DNA of 34,443 bases from Bacteroidota bacterium (lineage in GTDB: Bacteria > Bacteroidota > Bacteroidia > Flavobacteriales > Flavobacteriaceae), in NCBI GenBank assembly GCA_024280145.1, contig JAJRQR010000165.1, forward strand, positions 1-34,443, written 5' to 3'. The notes under the pieces were generated by a model. The model did not search any database, was not told the DNA's origin, and was given only the letters and a program-made list of their open reading frames with translations. Shown piece by piece: positions 17,240 to 27,120 of the stretch (positions are counted from its first letter, which is position 1; every line of letters begins with the position of its first letter). Made by a program: the position numbers and the translations under genes.

Positions 17240-18358
17240 TTAATTTATATAATTTACTTCAGCTTCAGATTCTTCTCTCACACTACTTGAAACTTGCAAT
17301 CCTGAAAAAGGTGCAAAGGATTCCACATCTTCTCTATCATATAAATCGCCTAAATAAAAGAATTCTTCGTGAATATGAATGGGCAACCCTGATAATAAAT
17401 TTTCCACTTCAGAAACAGTCATTTCCCATTCTAAACTCAATCGTTCTGCGGAAGGTTCCATAAATGAAATGTAAATTAATTCGGTTAAAGTATGTTGTTG
17501 GGTTTCTTGATAATCGACTCCATCTACCAATGAATTCTGTAAGTTTTTATGCGAATTTTTAAAATCTGTCAAAAGATCTTTAAATTCTAAATAAGGAATA
17601 AATCCTTCAAAATCATCTTGCTCACTAAATAAAGGTTGAATGCCCGATTCGTGACACCACATACATTTGGCAGGTTTTCCGGCATTAGAATGTAGTGGGT
17701 CGGTACTGTTAATTCTATAGCCATCTTTGTCGTAAATTCCGAATCGAACTTGTCCGTTTTGCATTAATTCTACCGTTTCATATTCTATCACGATTCCTGT
17801 TTCTGGATCCACTTCTTCACAGAAAAACAACTGATTAAAACCTTCTTGTTCCGAAAAACTAATCAACCGATGTTCAAATGAAACCCCCGAATTATTCACA
17901 TAGCCTCTTTCTGAATTTAATTGATAATTATCTAACATTTCAGACAATAAATAAGGAACTCCTGTTATTTCATAATAATGTTCCGAAGCTCCAAAAAGCA
18001 AGGAAACATACCTTCCTAAGTCAATATTATTATTGACTTGATATTCTTCAGAAGTAAAAATAACTTCATTTAATTTTTCTAATTTTTCAATCGCGTTACT
18101 GTTGAAACCTAATTTTTTAAAATCGATTTCGATTAAATTGTTTTCAACTTTTACTCCTGTATTGTTCAAAGGCAAAGAAGCGCCCATATAGGATAAAGTC
18201 CATTCCAAGCCAATTTTTGCTTTTTGAATATTGTCTTCTTCATAGGCTTTATTACACTTTAAAACAAGACTGGGCTTTTCTGCAACAATATCATCGTAAG
18301 TGGTATTTGTACAGGATATAAAGGCAATGTAAAAAAGGAGTAAAATTGTTTTTTTCAT
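17240..18358 (-). CDS. Lipoprotein with a single CxxCH heme-c-type motif
   Basis: Lipobox-like N-terminus MKKTILLLFYIAFISCTN; HSNAGKPAKCMWCHESGIQPLF contains CMWCH. No wider family recognised. Confidence 0.6.
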   Translation of the reverse strand: MKKTILLLFYIAFISCTNTTYDDIVAEKPSLVLKCNKAYEEDNIQKAKIGLEWTLSYMGASLPLNNTGVKVENNLIEIDFKKLGFNSNAIEKLEKLNEVIFTSEEYQVNNNIDLGRYVSLLFGASEHYYEITGVPYLLSEMLDNYQLNSERGYVNNSGVSFEHRLISFSEQEGFNQLFFCEEVDPETGIVIEYETVELMQNGQVRFGIYDKDGYRINSTDPLHSNAGKPAKCMWCHESGIQPLFSEQDDFEGFIPYLEFKDLLTDFKNSHKNLQNSLVDGVDYQETQQHTLTELIYISFMEPSAERLSLEWEMTVSEVENLLSGLPIHIHEEFFYLGDLYDREDVESFAPFSGLQVSSSVREESEAEVNYIN

Positions 18359-19743
18359 TACTTATTTATCATCATTAATCCACTTGCTAAAATAGATTTC
18401 GTTTTTAATTTTAAAGCCTTCAAATTATTTTTGTCTTTTCCTTTTAGTATTTCTTTATGATAATTCACTTCATTTACCACTTTCCGAACCGCATAATCGT
18501 AATATTTTCTGGAATAAGTTCGTTTAAAATCAATTTGTCGATCGGTTGAGGTTTCCCAATTTGGTTGAACTGTGATGTCTTTTTCAATTTCTGAATACAA
18601 AGAAGTTCCTTTAATCGGATAAGCAATCGTAATCGTAAAATAAGTAGGATTTGCCTTTTTCAAATAGGAAATTGTCTCGTTAATATCATCTTCATTTTCT
18701 CCAGGATAACCCAACATTATAAATGTTCCAGTTTCAATTCCAATCGCATTGGTTTTTTTGATTGCTTCGGAAACTGTATTAACATTTACCCGACGATCCA
18801 TTTTGTCAATTATTTTTTGCGAACCACTTTCTGCGCCAATCCAAATTCTGAAACATCCTGCTTCTTTTAAAAGCTGAAGGATTTCATCATTCAAGCGTTC
18901 TGCTCTTGTAATACATTCAAAAGGAATTTTAATGTGTTGTTTTTGCGTTTCTTTGTTAAATTCCCGAATCCATTTATGACTTACCGTAAATACATCGTCC
19001 ACAAACCAAATAGAATCAGGTTTATATTTTTTCTGAAGCATTGCCAATTCCTCCACTATTAATTTTGCAGGCCTTCTACGGTAACTTTGCCCGTAAACTG
19101 CAGTGCTACACCATTTACAAGTGTAAGGACAACCTCTTTGGGTGCTGACAGTCATCGAGCTTTTTCCGTGATTGTCTTTCCAAACTTTTAGGTATTTTTC
19201 AATGTTAATGCCTTCACGATTAGGAAGCGGAAGTGTACTTAAATCTTTAATTTTTTCTCGAGGTGGAGTTTTGACAACTTTTTCGCCTTCTAAATAAGCG
19301 ATTCCGTTTACTTCTGAAACATCTTGACTTTTGGAAATAGCTTGGTACAATTCGAACATCGTTTGTTCGCCTTCACCAATAACAATATAATGTACTCCTG
19401 TTTTTAAGTAATTTTCTAAATTATAAGTAACATCTGGACCTCCTAGAACTATTTTTGGGAAACCATATGTTGCTTCAGAAATTAAAATTTTCACCAACTT
19501 AATGACATTGATTTTGGTCATTAAATTTGCATAAATAGCAACTACTTTAGGCTTCTTTTCTTTAATAAAATCAAGTTGCTTTTGTTGGTTTGAAAAAGTA
19601 GCATCGAATAAATGATTTTCAATTTTTTGTTCATTCAAATAACCCGAAACATAAAGCAACCCTAATGGAGAATAGGGTTTCATAATCTTTGCCTCCAAAG
19701 GATCTTCGTATAAATAATATGCGTGGGTCAGGATGATACTCAT
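18358..19743 (-). CDS. B12-binding-type radical SAM protein
   Basis: SPLGLLYVSGYLNEQKIENHLFDATF, IVLGGPDVTYNLENYLKTGVHYIVIGEGEQT, TVSTQRGCPYTCKWCSTAVYGQSYRRR. Confidence 0.92.
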   Translation of the reverse strand: MSIILTHAYYLYEDPLEAKIMKPYSPLGLLYVSGYLNEQKIENHLFDATFSNQQKQLDFIKEKKPKVVAIYANLMTKINVIKLVKILISEATYGFPKIVLGGPDVTYNLENYLKTGVHYIVIGEGEQTMFELYQAISKSQDVSEVNGIAYLEGEKVVKTPPREKIKDLSTLPLPNREGINIEKYLKVWKDNHGKSSMTVSTQRGCPYTCKWCSTAVYGQSYRRRPAKLIVEELAMLQKKYKPDSIWFVDDVFTVSHKWIREFNKETQKQHIKIPFECITRAERLNDEILQLLKEAGCFRIWIGAESGSQKIIDKMDRRVNVNTVSEAIKKTNAIGIETGTFIMLGYPGENEDDINETISYLKKANPTYFTITIAYPIKGTSLYSEIEKDITVQPNWETSTDRQIDFKRTYSRKYYDYAVRKVVNEVNYHKEILKGKDKNNLKALKLKTKSILASGLMMINK

Positions 19744-19767
19744 ATTACAAAGGTTCCAAATTTTTTT

Positions 19768-19828
19768 ACCATTAAGAAATTAAGAATCATATTGTGCTTT
19801 TTATTAAAAATCTTAATACCTTAATGGT
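19768..19828. repeat. ACCATTAAG...CTTAATGGT inverted-repeat element (family B, copy 1)
   Basis: accattaagaaattaaga (19768-19785) and tcttaataccttaatggt (19811-19828); arms pair at 16 of 18 positions. Confidence 0.7.
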
Positions 19829-20611
19829 TTAAAATTTCTGAAAGATAACCAAATAATGATCAGCATATTTTGCCAAAAGACCATTTGATAACCATTTTTC
19901 TTTCCAAATCAATAATTGAAACCACCACTTTTTAGTAGCAAAAAAAGACTCTAAATAGGAAGGCGGAATTGCAATCCCAATTGGTTTTATACTAATTGTT
20001 TTATATTTATTTGAAGTTAAAGATACGAGTTCTTTCGGATTATAATACCAAGTCGGAACTTGAACGCCTTCTACATTTGCATATGCAAATTCGTTGGTGT
20101 TTCTTCTTTTGGCTTTTTTAAAATCTCCTTTTATTGAAAAGTAAAATCGTTCCCACCAGCAATGTTTTGGCATTATCACCAAAGCCATTTTCCCTGAAGG
20201 ATTTAATAAGTTTCCTGAAATAGAAAAGAAATTAGCTATCTCATTTTTAGATAAACAGTTCAAACCTCCAAAATTTGAAAATATCAAGTCGAATTTTTTA
20301 GTAAAGGTTTCTGAAGTGATTTTAGTAATGTCTAATGATTGAAACTTTAGATTTTTATGTTGGTGTTTTTCTTTGGCAACATTAATCATTTCCGTAGAAA
20401 TATCGGTTGCTAAAACACGATGTCCCATTTCAGCAAAATAATGAGCATCTTCTCCAGTTCCACAATTGATTTCTAAAATATTGAGTTTTTTCTCTGAAAG
20501 AATATATTGATTTAGAAAGTGATAGACACGGTTACGTTGTGCTTTTCCAATCATTGAATTGGTAAAAACAGCATCGTAGTTTTTTGCGTGTTTGTCGAAG
20601 TTATTTGTCAT
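19829..20611 (-). CDS. Class I SAM-dependent methyltransferase
   Basis: KLNILEINCGTGEDAHYFAEMGHRVLATDISTEMINVAKEKHQ and FDLIFSNFGGLNCLSKNEIANFF. Confidence 0.88.
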   Translation of the reverse strand: MTNNFDKHAKNYDAVFTNSMIGKAQRNRVYHFLNQYILSEKKLNILEINCGTGEDAHYFAEMGHRVLATDISTEMINVAKEKHQHKNLKFQSLDITKITSETFTKKFDLIFSNFGGLNCLSKNEIANFFSISGNLLNPSGKMALVIMPKHCWWERFYFSIKGDFKKAKRRNTNEFAYANVEGVQVPTWYYNPKELVSLTSNKYKTISIKPIGIAIPPSYLESFFATKKWWFQLLIWKEKWLSNGLLAKYADHYLVIFQKF

Positions 20612-20620
20612 TTGTATTTC

Positions 20621-20655
20621 ACCATTAAGAAGTTAAGTCTTAATGCCTTAATGGT
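20621..20655. repeat. ACCATTAAG...CTTAATGGT inverted-repeat element (family B, copy 2)
   Basis: accattaagaagttaag (20621-20637) and cttaatgccttaatggt (20639-20655); its right arm overlaps the stop codon of the gene ending at 20648. Confidence 0.7.
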
Positions 20656-22116
20656 TTTGTTTTGTATGCTCCATTTTATCCAAAATCACCCGATCCAACA
20701 TCGAACTAGGCATATAATAAAAATACAAAAGCATCGAACGTAATTTACTTCCTGAAACCGAAAACGGGTTCTTAAAAAACTGTTTATAATTAGCAATTGC
20801 CTGACTTTTCCGATATTCCTTATGAACGTAGCGATGTAGTTTTTTATAATATTCTGAATTGAAAGTCCCTTGAAACATCATCGCCAAATCATCGGAATCT
20901 GTCCAATTTGCTTTTCCTTTAAAATCATTTTTTACCATTTCGTAAAATCTGGTTCCAGGTAAAGGATACGAAACTGAAATACCAATATTATCGGGTTGTA
21001 ATTCTTTAATCATCAAAACCGTTTAGCAATATCTTCTTTGGTTTCACCCAAATATCCAAACTGAATAAAAAAGGCAACTTGTATGTTTTTTTGTTTTAAT
21101 AATCGAGTGGCGTCATAGATTTGAGAAAGCTGTGTGCCTTTGTCCATCGCATCTAAAATCTTTTGCGAACCACTTTCAGCACCCACCCAAACTTCTTTTA
21201 ATCCGCTTTCTGCCAAAGCATCGATGGTATCTTCTTTTAATAATAAGTCGACTCGACTTTGAATGACATATTCAATAGATAAGTCGATTTTTTTTAATTC
21301 AATATTAAACTTTTGAACCCAATTTGGTTTCAATCCAAAAATATCATCACACATCCAAAAATTGGTAACACCGTAATTTTCTTTTAAGTATGAAATGTGT
21401 TTGGTGATATATTCTGGCGAATGCGAATTGTAACGAACTCCATAAATGGGCTTGGCACACCAATTACATTTATAAGGACAACCTCGTGTGGTTGCCATAT
21501 TTAACGTGAATTTTCTACCTCGTTCTGCCCATATTTTTTTATAAGCAACTACATCTACCAAATCCCAAGCAGGCATTGGTAATTTATCTAATTCTTTTAA
21601 AACTTCACGTTTAGGAGTAGTGATAAATTCTTTTTCTTTTTTATAAACTATTCCTTTTAAATCGGATGTGTTTTCCTTGTTCTTAATTTTTGATATCAAG
21701 TCTTTTAAAGTCAGCTCCCCTTCGCCTAAAATGATAAAATCAGCACCTGCTTCTAAGTATTTTTGATAGTGATCGGTACTGTCTGAAGAGTTCATAATGA
21801 CGGTACAACTGTATTTTTTTCCAATGGAAATCATTTCAAAAGCAGCCTCCCGCATATTGGTTAAGCACATTTTGGTGAGGTAGTTAAAACCATCATCGTA
21901 AATAACTAAAAAGGAAGGTTTTTTCTGCTGAATTTCAGTTTCAATTTCTGAAGAACTACTTCGTAAATTGGTATCAAAAAGGGAAACAGAATATCCGTTT
22001 TCACGCATTAAAGAAGCTGCGTAAATCGTTCCTAATGGCGGATACGGAGTTTTATTAGCCCATTGTTTTTTATCTAATGGATAATAATAGGAATGCGGAA
22101 AAAGGATATCAAGCAT
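20648..22116 (-). pseudogene. B12-binding-type radical SAM protein, split by a one-base frameshift near 21022-21024
   Basis: ORF 21013..22116 ends GYLGETKEDIAKRF*. ORF 20648..21016 continues in another frame as MMIKELQPDNIGISVSYPLPGTRFYEMV. Adding one T to the plus-strand ttt run at 21022-21024 restores IAKTVLMIKELQPDNIG. Confidence 0.85.
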
Positions 22117-23047
22117 GTTCTTTTGCTAAATGAATGTTATGTTTTTCTTTTAGCTCATCGTATTTTCCGTTAAGGCGATCAATCACTTTTCTTTGGAAAT
22201 TTAAAGGATGATGTTTTGAAACTGTTTTAGTCGATTTTAAAGCAATATTAAACTGTTTTTCTTCTAATTTATTAAACTTTACTTTCCATTTTTTATAAGT
22301 AATATTTAAAAATAATGAATCTATCCAATCTCCTAGTTTAGTATTTAAAACTCCTTCAATAGCTTTTGTAAAAATTGGTTTTTCAACAGGATTTAGCTTT
22401 GATAATCCTTCAGCAACTGTTTTGTTAGGTAAATAAGAATTTACCCATTTATTTTGTTCATAAAAGCTATGAAAACTTCCGTTGCCATACATAGGAAGCA
22501 TGGTTGTAAGTTCGGTCGCAGTAAAACGATTTTTTTCTTCAATTTCTAATGAATTGGTGCTGATAAAGTAATTGACGCAGAAGTATTTTTTAGAATTCAA
22601 CAGGAAGATTTTTTTATATAGAATTAGAAATGTTCTTGCAATCCAAAGTCTTTTAGGGGAAGTGATAATGAAAAAATCAATATCGCCATCATCGTCATAA
22701 TATCCTTTTGAAAGGGAGCCCGAAATCCCAACACCTTCTACATAAGGGAATTTTGAAATAAATTTTGAAACTTTATCGGCTTTTTCTTGAATATCTTTCG
22801 CCATTTGATTTCCAGAAAGCCTTCTTTTTACTAATGATTTATTATCTTCAAAAAGATAGAACTCGTCAATTTTATAAATAATTTTTTCAGAAACTAGCCA
22901 ATCCAATTCTTCTTTAATCTGTGCTTTTGAAGCTACTTCAGAAAAAATATGAATTTCTTCTTCAGTAAGTGGATACTGAAATAAAGAGAAATACAATAAT
23001 GGTTTTAATAGTTTCAATTTAATTTTTCTTTTGTTTGCCCAATTCAA
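22109..23047 (-). CDS. Nucleotidyltransferase-domain protein (Pol beta superfamily)
   Basis: VEGVGISGSLSKGYYDDDGDIDFFIITSPKRLWIAR matches the GS...DxD nucleotidyltransferase signature; N-terminal region looks like a winged-helix module. Confidence 0.75.
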   Translation of the reverse strand: MNWANKRKIKLKLLKPLLYFSLFQYPLTEEEIHIFSEVASKAQIKEELDWLVSEKIIYKIDEFYLFEDNKSLVKRRLSGNQMAKDIQEKADKVSKFISKFPYVEGVGISGSLSKGYYDDDGDIDFFIITSPKRLWIARTFLILYKKIFLLNSKKYFCVNYFISTNSLEIEEKNRFTATELTTMLPMYGNGSFHSFYEQNKWVNSYLPNKTVAEGLSKLNPVEKPIFTKAIEGVLNTKLGDWIDSLFLNITYKKWKVKFNKLEEKQFNIALKSTKTVSKHHPLNFQRKVIDRLNGKYDELKEKHNIHLAKEHA

Positions 23048-23121
23048 AAGGGGTAAATTAATTTTTTAGCAAAATAGGAATAAATTCTTTCAATTATATA
23101 ACAGTTATCAGAACTTTAACC

Positions 23122-25971
23122 CTAATGCGCTTCCAGCCAAGTATCTCCCAACCCTAATTCTACATCTAAATTCACAGAAAGCTTAAATGCATTTTCCATT
23201 TCAGATTTAATCAAAGGTTTTAATTGCTCTAATTCGGGTTTATAAATGTCGAAAACCAATTCATCGTGTACTTGAAGCAACATTTTACTTTTGTAATTTC
23301 CTTCTTCAAATTTCTGATGAAGATTAATCATTGCAATTTTAATAATATCTGCAGCCGAGCCTTGAATTGGTGCATTTACTGCGTTTCTTTCGGCAGCTCC
23401 CCGAACTATAGCATTAGACGCATTAATGGAGTTTAAGTAACGCCTTCTGCCTAAAACTGTTTGAACATAGCCATTTTCTCGTGCAAAATTTACCTGTGCA
23501 CTCATATAATTTTTAAGTTTCGGATAGCTTTCATAATAAGTTTCTATCAGTTCTTTTGCTTCAGAACGAGACAGATCTGTTTGGTTGCTCAATCCGAAAG
23601 CGGAAACTCCGTAGATGATTCCAAAGTTCACTGTTTTTGCATTACTACGTTGCTCTTTAGTCACTTCATTTAAATGAACATTAAAAACTTTTGCAGCGGT
23701 GGAAGCGTGAATATCTTCTCCGTTTTTAAAAGCTTCAATCATAGTTGACTCTTCACTTAAAGCTGCGATAATTCGTAATTCTATTTGAGAATAATCGGCT
23801 GCTAATAAAATATAGTCTTCATTCCTTGGGATAAAAGCCTTGCGAACTTGGCGACCTCGTTCAGTACGAATTGGAATATTTTGAAGGTTTGGGTTGTTGC
23901 TACTCAGTCTTCCCGTAGCAGCAACGGTCTGCATATAATCGGTGTGAACTCTTCCTGTTGTTGGTTCTACCTGCTTCGGAAGTGTATCTACATAAGTACT
24001 TTTCAACTTTGCCAATCCACGATATTCTAAAATATCTCTAATAATTTCGTGGTCTTTTGCTAAATAAGAAAGTACATCTTCGGCAGTAGAATATTGACCA
24101 GTTTTCGTCTTTTTAGGTTTCTCCACCAATTTCATTTTTTCAAACAACACGACTCCTAATTGCTTAGGGGAAGCAATATTAAATTCCCCTCCAGCAGCTT
24201 CAAATATTTTTGAAACCAAACGTATAATATCTTTATCTAAATCTGAAGTAAGGCTTTCTAAAAATGGAACATCGAGGTTAATTCCTTCCAATTCCATATC
24301 TGCCAACACTCGAAGTAGCTGAATTTCAATGTCATCAAATAATTTTTGTGTGCCTGCTTCAGAAAGTTCTTTTTCAAAATGTTCTTTTAATTGAAACGTA
24401 ATATCTGCATCTTCTACTGCATATTCAGTAATTTTATTCAATGGAACATCCCGCATCGAAAGTTGATTCTTTCCTTTTTTACCAATCAACCCTGTGATGG
24501 AAACAGGAGTATAATTTAAATAGGTTTCAGCAAGTACGTCCATATTATGCCGCATATCTGGATTGATAAGGTAATGTGCCAACATCGTATCGAACAATTT
24601 TCCTTTTACTGAAATACCATATTTTTTTAAAACCTTGATATCGTATTTTAAATTCTGACCAATTTTCTGAATGGTTGAATCGTCAAAAAACGGACGAACC
24701 AATTCGATAAGCTCTTGTGCTTCGTCTTTGTTTTCAGGGAATGGTAAATAGAAGCCTTTTCCTACTTCCCAAGAAAATGCGATCCCAACTAATTCTGCAG
24801 TGATAGGATTTAATCCTGTAGTTTCAGTATCAAAACACACCGATTTTTGCTTCATTAAATTCTGAAGAAACAGTTTTGTTCCCATTCCAGCTTGAACGGA
24901 TTGATAAAAATGTTCGGTGTTCTCGATGGTTTTTCTTGAACTGAATGAAGTGTTTTCTGAAGGTTCATTATCACCTCCGAATAAGGAGAATTGACCTTGA
25001 CCTGCGTTGGGGGATTGTTTTATTTCGGGTTTTGAAACTTTCCCCTCTGTTTGATCTGATTTAGCTTTGGTGGTGGTAGAAGGAGATTCTGTAGAAAAAG
25101 TATTCGTAAAATTAACAATCATTCTTCTAAACTCTAATTCTTCAAAAAGCTGCGTTACTTTTTCTATGTCTGGTTGAGACATTTCAAAATCTTTTTCGTG
25201 AAATTCCACTGGAACGTCCAACATGATCGTCGCTAGTTCTTTAGAAAGAATTCCTAAGTCTTTGGCAGCTTCGATCTTTTCTTTCATTTTTCCTTTTAGC
25301 TCGTGAGTGTTATCTAAAAGTCCTTCCATACTTCCGTAAGCTTTAATAAACTTTTTAGCAGTTTTATCTCCAACGCCAGGAAGTCCTGGGATATTATCAC
25401 TGGCATCGCCCATCATTCCAAGATAATCTATTACTTGTAATGGATCTTCAACCTCAAATTTCTTTTGTACTTCTGGGATTCCCCAAGTTTCATAACCGCC
25501 GCCAAACATCGGTCGGTACATAAAAATATTTTCAGAAACCAACTGAGCAAAATCCTTATCTGGTGTTACCATAAAAGTTTTATAGCCTTCCTTTTCTGCT
25601 TTTTTAGCGAGGGTTCCAATCACATCATCCGCTTCAAATCCTTCCTTTACCATAATAGGAATGTGCATCGCCTTCAGAATATCATATATATAAGGTATCG
25701 CAGTTCGTATAGCATCGGGAGTTGCATCGCGATTTGCCTTATATTCTGGAAAGGCTTCTTTTCTGGCAACAGATCCGCCTTTGTCAAAACAAACTGCGAG
25801 ATGATCGGGACGTTCTCGTTTTATAACATCTAGAAGCGAATTCATAAAACCCATAATAGCTGAGGTATCTAAGCCTTTTGAATTAATTCGTGGGTTTTTT
25901 ATAAATGCGTAATAACCTCTGAAAATTAAAGCGAAGGCATCAACAAGAAATAGGCGTTTTTTATCTGACAT
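23122..25971 (-). CDS. polA: DNA polymerase I
   Basis: 949 aa; 5'-nuclease N-terminus (LFLVDAFALIFRGYYAFI), 3'-5' exonuclease (VCFDTETTGLNPITAELVG), polymerase motifs DYSQIELRIIAALS, RSNAKTVNFGIIYGVSAFGLS, MLLQVHDELVFDI. Confidence 0.98.
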   Translation of the reverse strand: MSDKKRLFLVDAFALIFRGYYAFIKNPRINSKGLDTSAIMGFMNSLLDVIKRERPDHLAVCFDKGGSVARKEAFPEYKANRDATPDAIRTAIPYIYDILKAMHIPIMVKEGFEADDVIGTLAKKAEKEGYKTFMVTPDKDFAQLVSENIFMYRPMFGGGYETWGIPEVQKKFEVEDPLQVIDYLGMMGDASDNIPGLPGVGDKTAKKFIKAYGSMEGLLDNTHELKGKMKEKIEAAKDLGILSKELATIMLDVPVEFHEKDFEMSQPDIEKVTQLFEELEFRRMIVNFTNTFSTESPSTTTKAKSDQTEGKVSKPEIKQSPNAGQGQFSLFGGDNEPSENTSFSSRKTIENTEHFYQSVQAGMGTKLFLQNLMKQKSVCFDTETTGLNPITAELVGIAFSWEVGKGFYLPFPENKDEAQELIELVRPFFDDSTIQKIGQNLKYDIKVLKKYGISVKGKLFDTMLAHYLINPDMRHNMDVLAETYLNYTPVSITGLIGKKGKNQLSMRDVPLNKITEYAVEDADITFQLKEHFEKELSEAGTQKLFDDIEIQLLRVLADMELEGINLDVPFLESLTSDLDKDIIRLVSKIFEAAGGEFNIASPKQLGVVLFEKMKLVEKPKKTKTGQYSTAEDVLSYLAKDHEIIRDILEYRGLAKLKSTYVDTLPKQVEPTTGRVHTDYMQTVAATGRLSSNNPNLQNIPIRTERGRQVRKAFIPRNEDYILLAADYSQIELRIIAALSEESTMIEAFKNGEDIHASTAAKVFNVHLNEVTKEQRSNAKTVNFGIIYGVSAFGLSNQTDLSRSEAKELIETYYESYPKLKNYMSAQVNFARENGYVQTVLGRRRYLNSINASNAIVRGAAERNAVNAPIQGSAADIIKIAMINLHQKFEEGNYKSKMLLQVHDELVFDIYKPELEQLKPLIKSEMENAFKLSVNLDVELGLGDTWLEAH

Positions 25972-25990
25972 AGATGTTTATTTAATTTAA

Positions 25991-26069
25991 TGTCCCCCTC
26001 GAGCGCAGTCGAGAGGTTTCTTTGAAGTTACTATTTAATGGTAAGTTCTCGACTGCGCTCGAACGGACA
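25991..26069. repeat. Intergenic palindromic element (family A, copy 2)
   Basis: TCGAGCGCAGTCGAGA (25999-26014) and TCTCGACTGCGCTCGA (26047-26062), 16-bp perfect arms with 32-nt spacer; outer tgtcc/ggaca; spacer contains actatttaat, as in copy 1. Confidence 0.85.
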
Positions 26070-26166
26070 TATTAGAAACTTTATAATTCCTTCAAAAATA
26101 AAAACAGTAAAAAGATATTCAATAAAAATCTAAGTGTATTTTTGAAAACTATTTAACATTTATAAA

Positions 26167-27096
26167 ATGAACAAATTTTCAATTGCCATACACGGAGGAG
26201 CTGGAACGCTCGTAAAAGGAATGATGACTCCTGAAAAAGAAACTGCTTATAAACAAGCTTTGCAAAAAGCATTGGACGCTGGATATGCCATTTTGAAAAA
26301 CGGTGGAACTGCTGTAAAAGCAGTTGAAACCGCCGTAAAATCATTAGAAGATTCTCATTTATTCAATGCAGGAAAAGGAGCTGTTTTTACCGCTACCGAA
26401 ACCCACGAAATGGACGCATCTATTATGGATGGAAAGAATTTAGAGGCAGGAGCAGTGTCTTTAATTTCGGGAATTAAAAATCCGATTTCATTAGCACGTG
26501 ATGTGATGGAAAAAAGCGAACACGTTTTTTTGGCTGGAGAAGGAGCGATGCAATTTGCAAAAGAAAATGATTACCAGTTGGAAAATCCTGAATATTTTTA
26601 CGATGAATTACGTCATCAACAATGGTTGAATATTAAGGATACGGATAATTTTCAGTTGGATCATTCTGCTAAAAAAGATTCTAAATTTGGAACCGTAGGA
26701 GCAGTAGCTTGTGATAAAAACGGAAATATTGCTGCGGCAACTTCTACCGGAGGAATGACCAACAAACGCTACGGAAGAGTAGGAGATAGCCCAATGATTG
26801 GTGCAGGAAATTATGCCAATAATAAAACTTGCGCAGTGAGTTGTATTGGAAGTGGTGAGTTTTTTATTAGAGGTGTAGTCGCTTACGATGTTTCTTGTTT
26901 GATGGAATATAAAGGACTTTCGCTTAAAGAAGCTTCCGAAGAAGTAATCAACAAACGAATTCTAGAAATAGGCGGTGATGGTGGATTAATAGCTGTAGAT
27001 GCTCAAGGAAACATTTCAATGCCTTTTAATACAGAAGGGATGTATCGTGGGATTAAAACTTCTGAAGGAGAGAATTTAGTTTTAATTTATCAATAG
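26167..27096 (+). CDS. Isoaspartyl peptidase / plant-type L-asparaginase (Ntn hydrolase)
   Basis: FSIAIHGGAGTLVKGMMTPEKE and FGTVGAVACDKNGNIAAATSTGGMTNKRYGRVGDSPMIGAGNYANN (GTVGAV catalytic Thr). Confidence 0.95.
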   Translation: MNKFSIAIHGGAGTLVKGMMTPEKETAYKQALQKALDAGYAILKNGGTAVKAVETAVKSLEDSHLFNAGKGAVFTATETHEMDASIMDGKNLEAGAVSLISGIKNPISLARDVMEKSEHVFLAGEGAMQFAKENDYQLENPEYFYDELRHQQWLNIKDTDNFQLDHSAKKDSKFGTVGAVACDKNGNIAAATSTGGMTNKRYGRVGDSPMIGAGNYANNKTCAVSCIGSGEFFIRGVVAYDVSCLMEYKGLSLKEASEEVINKRILEIGGDGGLIAVDAQGNISMPFNTEGMYRGIKTSEGENLVLIYQ

Positions 27097-27097
27097 A

Positions 27098-27117
27098 ATT
27101 CCTGCCTTCGCAGGAAT
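27098..27117. terminator. Hairpin between convergent genes
   Basis: attcctgccttcgcaggaat: 8-bp perfect stem, 4-nt loop, 1 nt after the isoaspartyl peptidase stop. Confidence 0.6.
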
Positions 27118-27120
27118 AAA

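Noticed and set aside
25465-25833. Plus-strand ORF of 122 aa inside polA
   Set aside because: Antisense shadow of a highly conserved gene.
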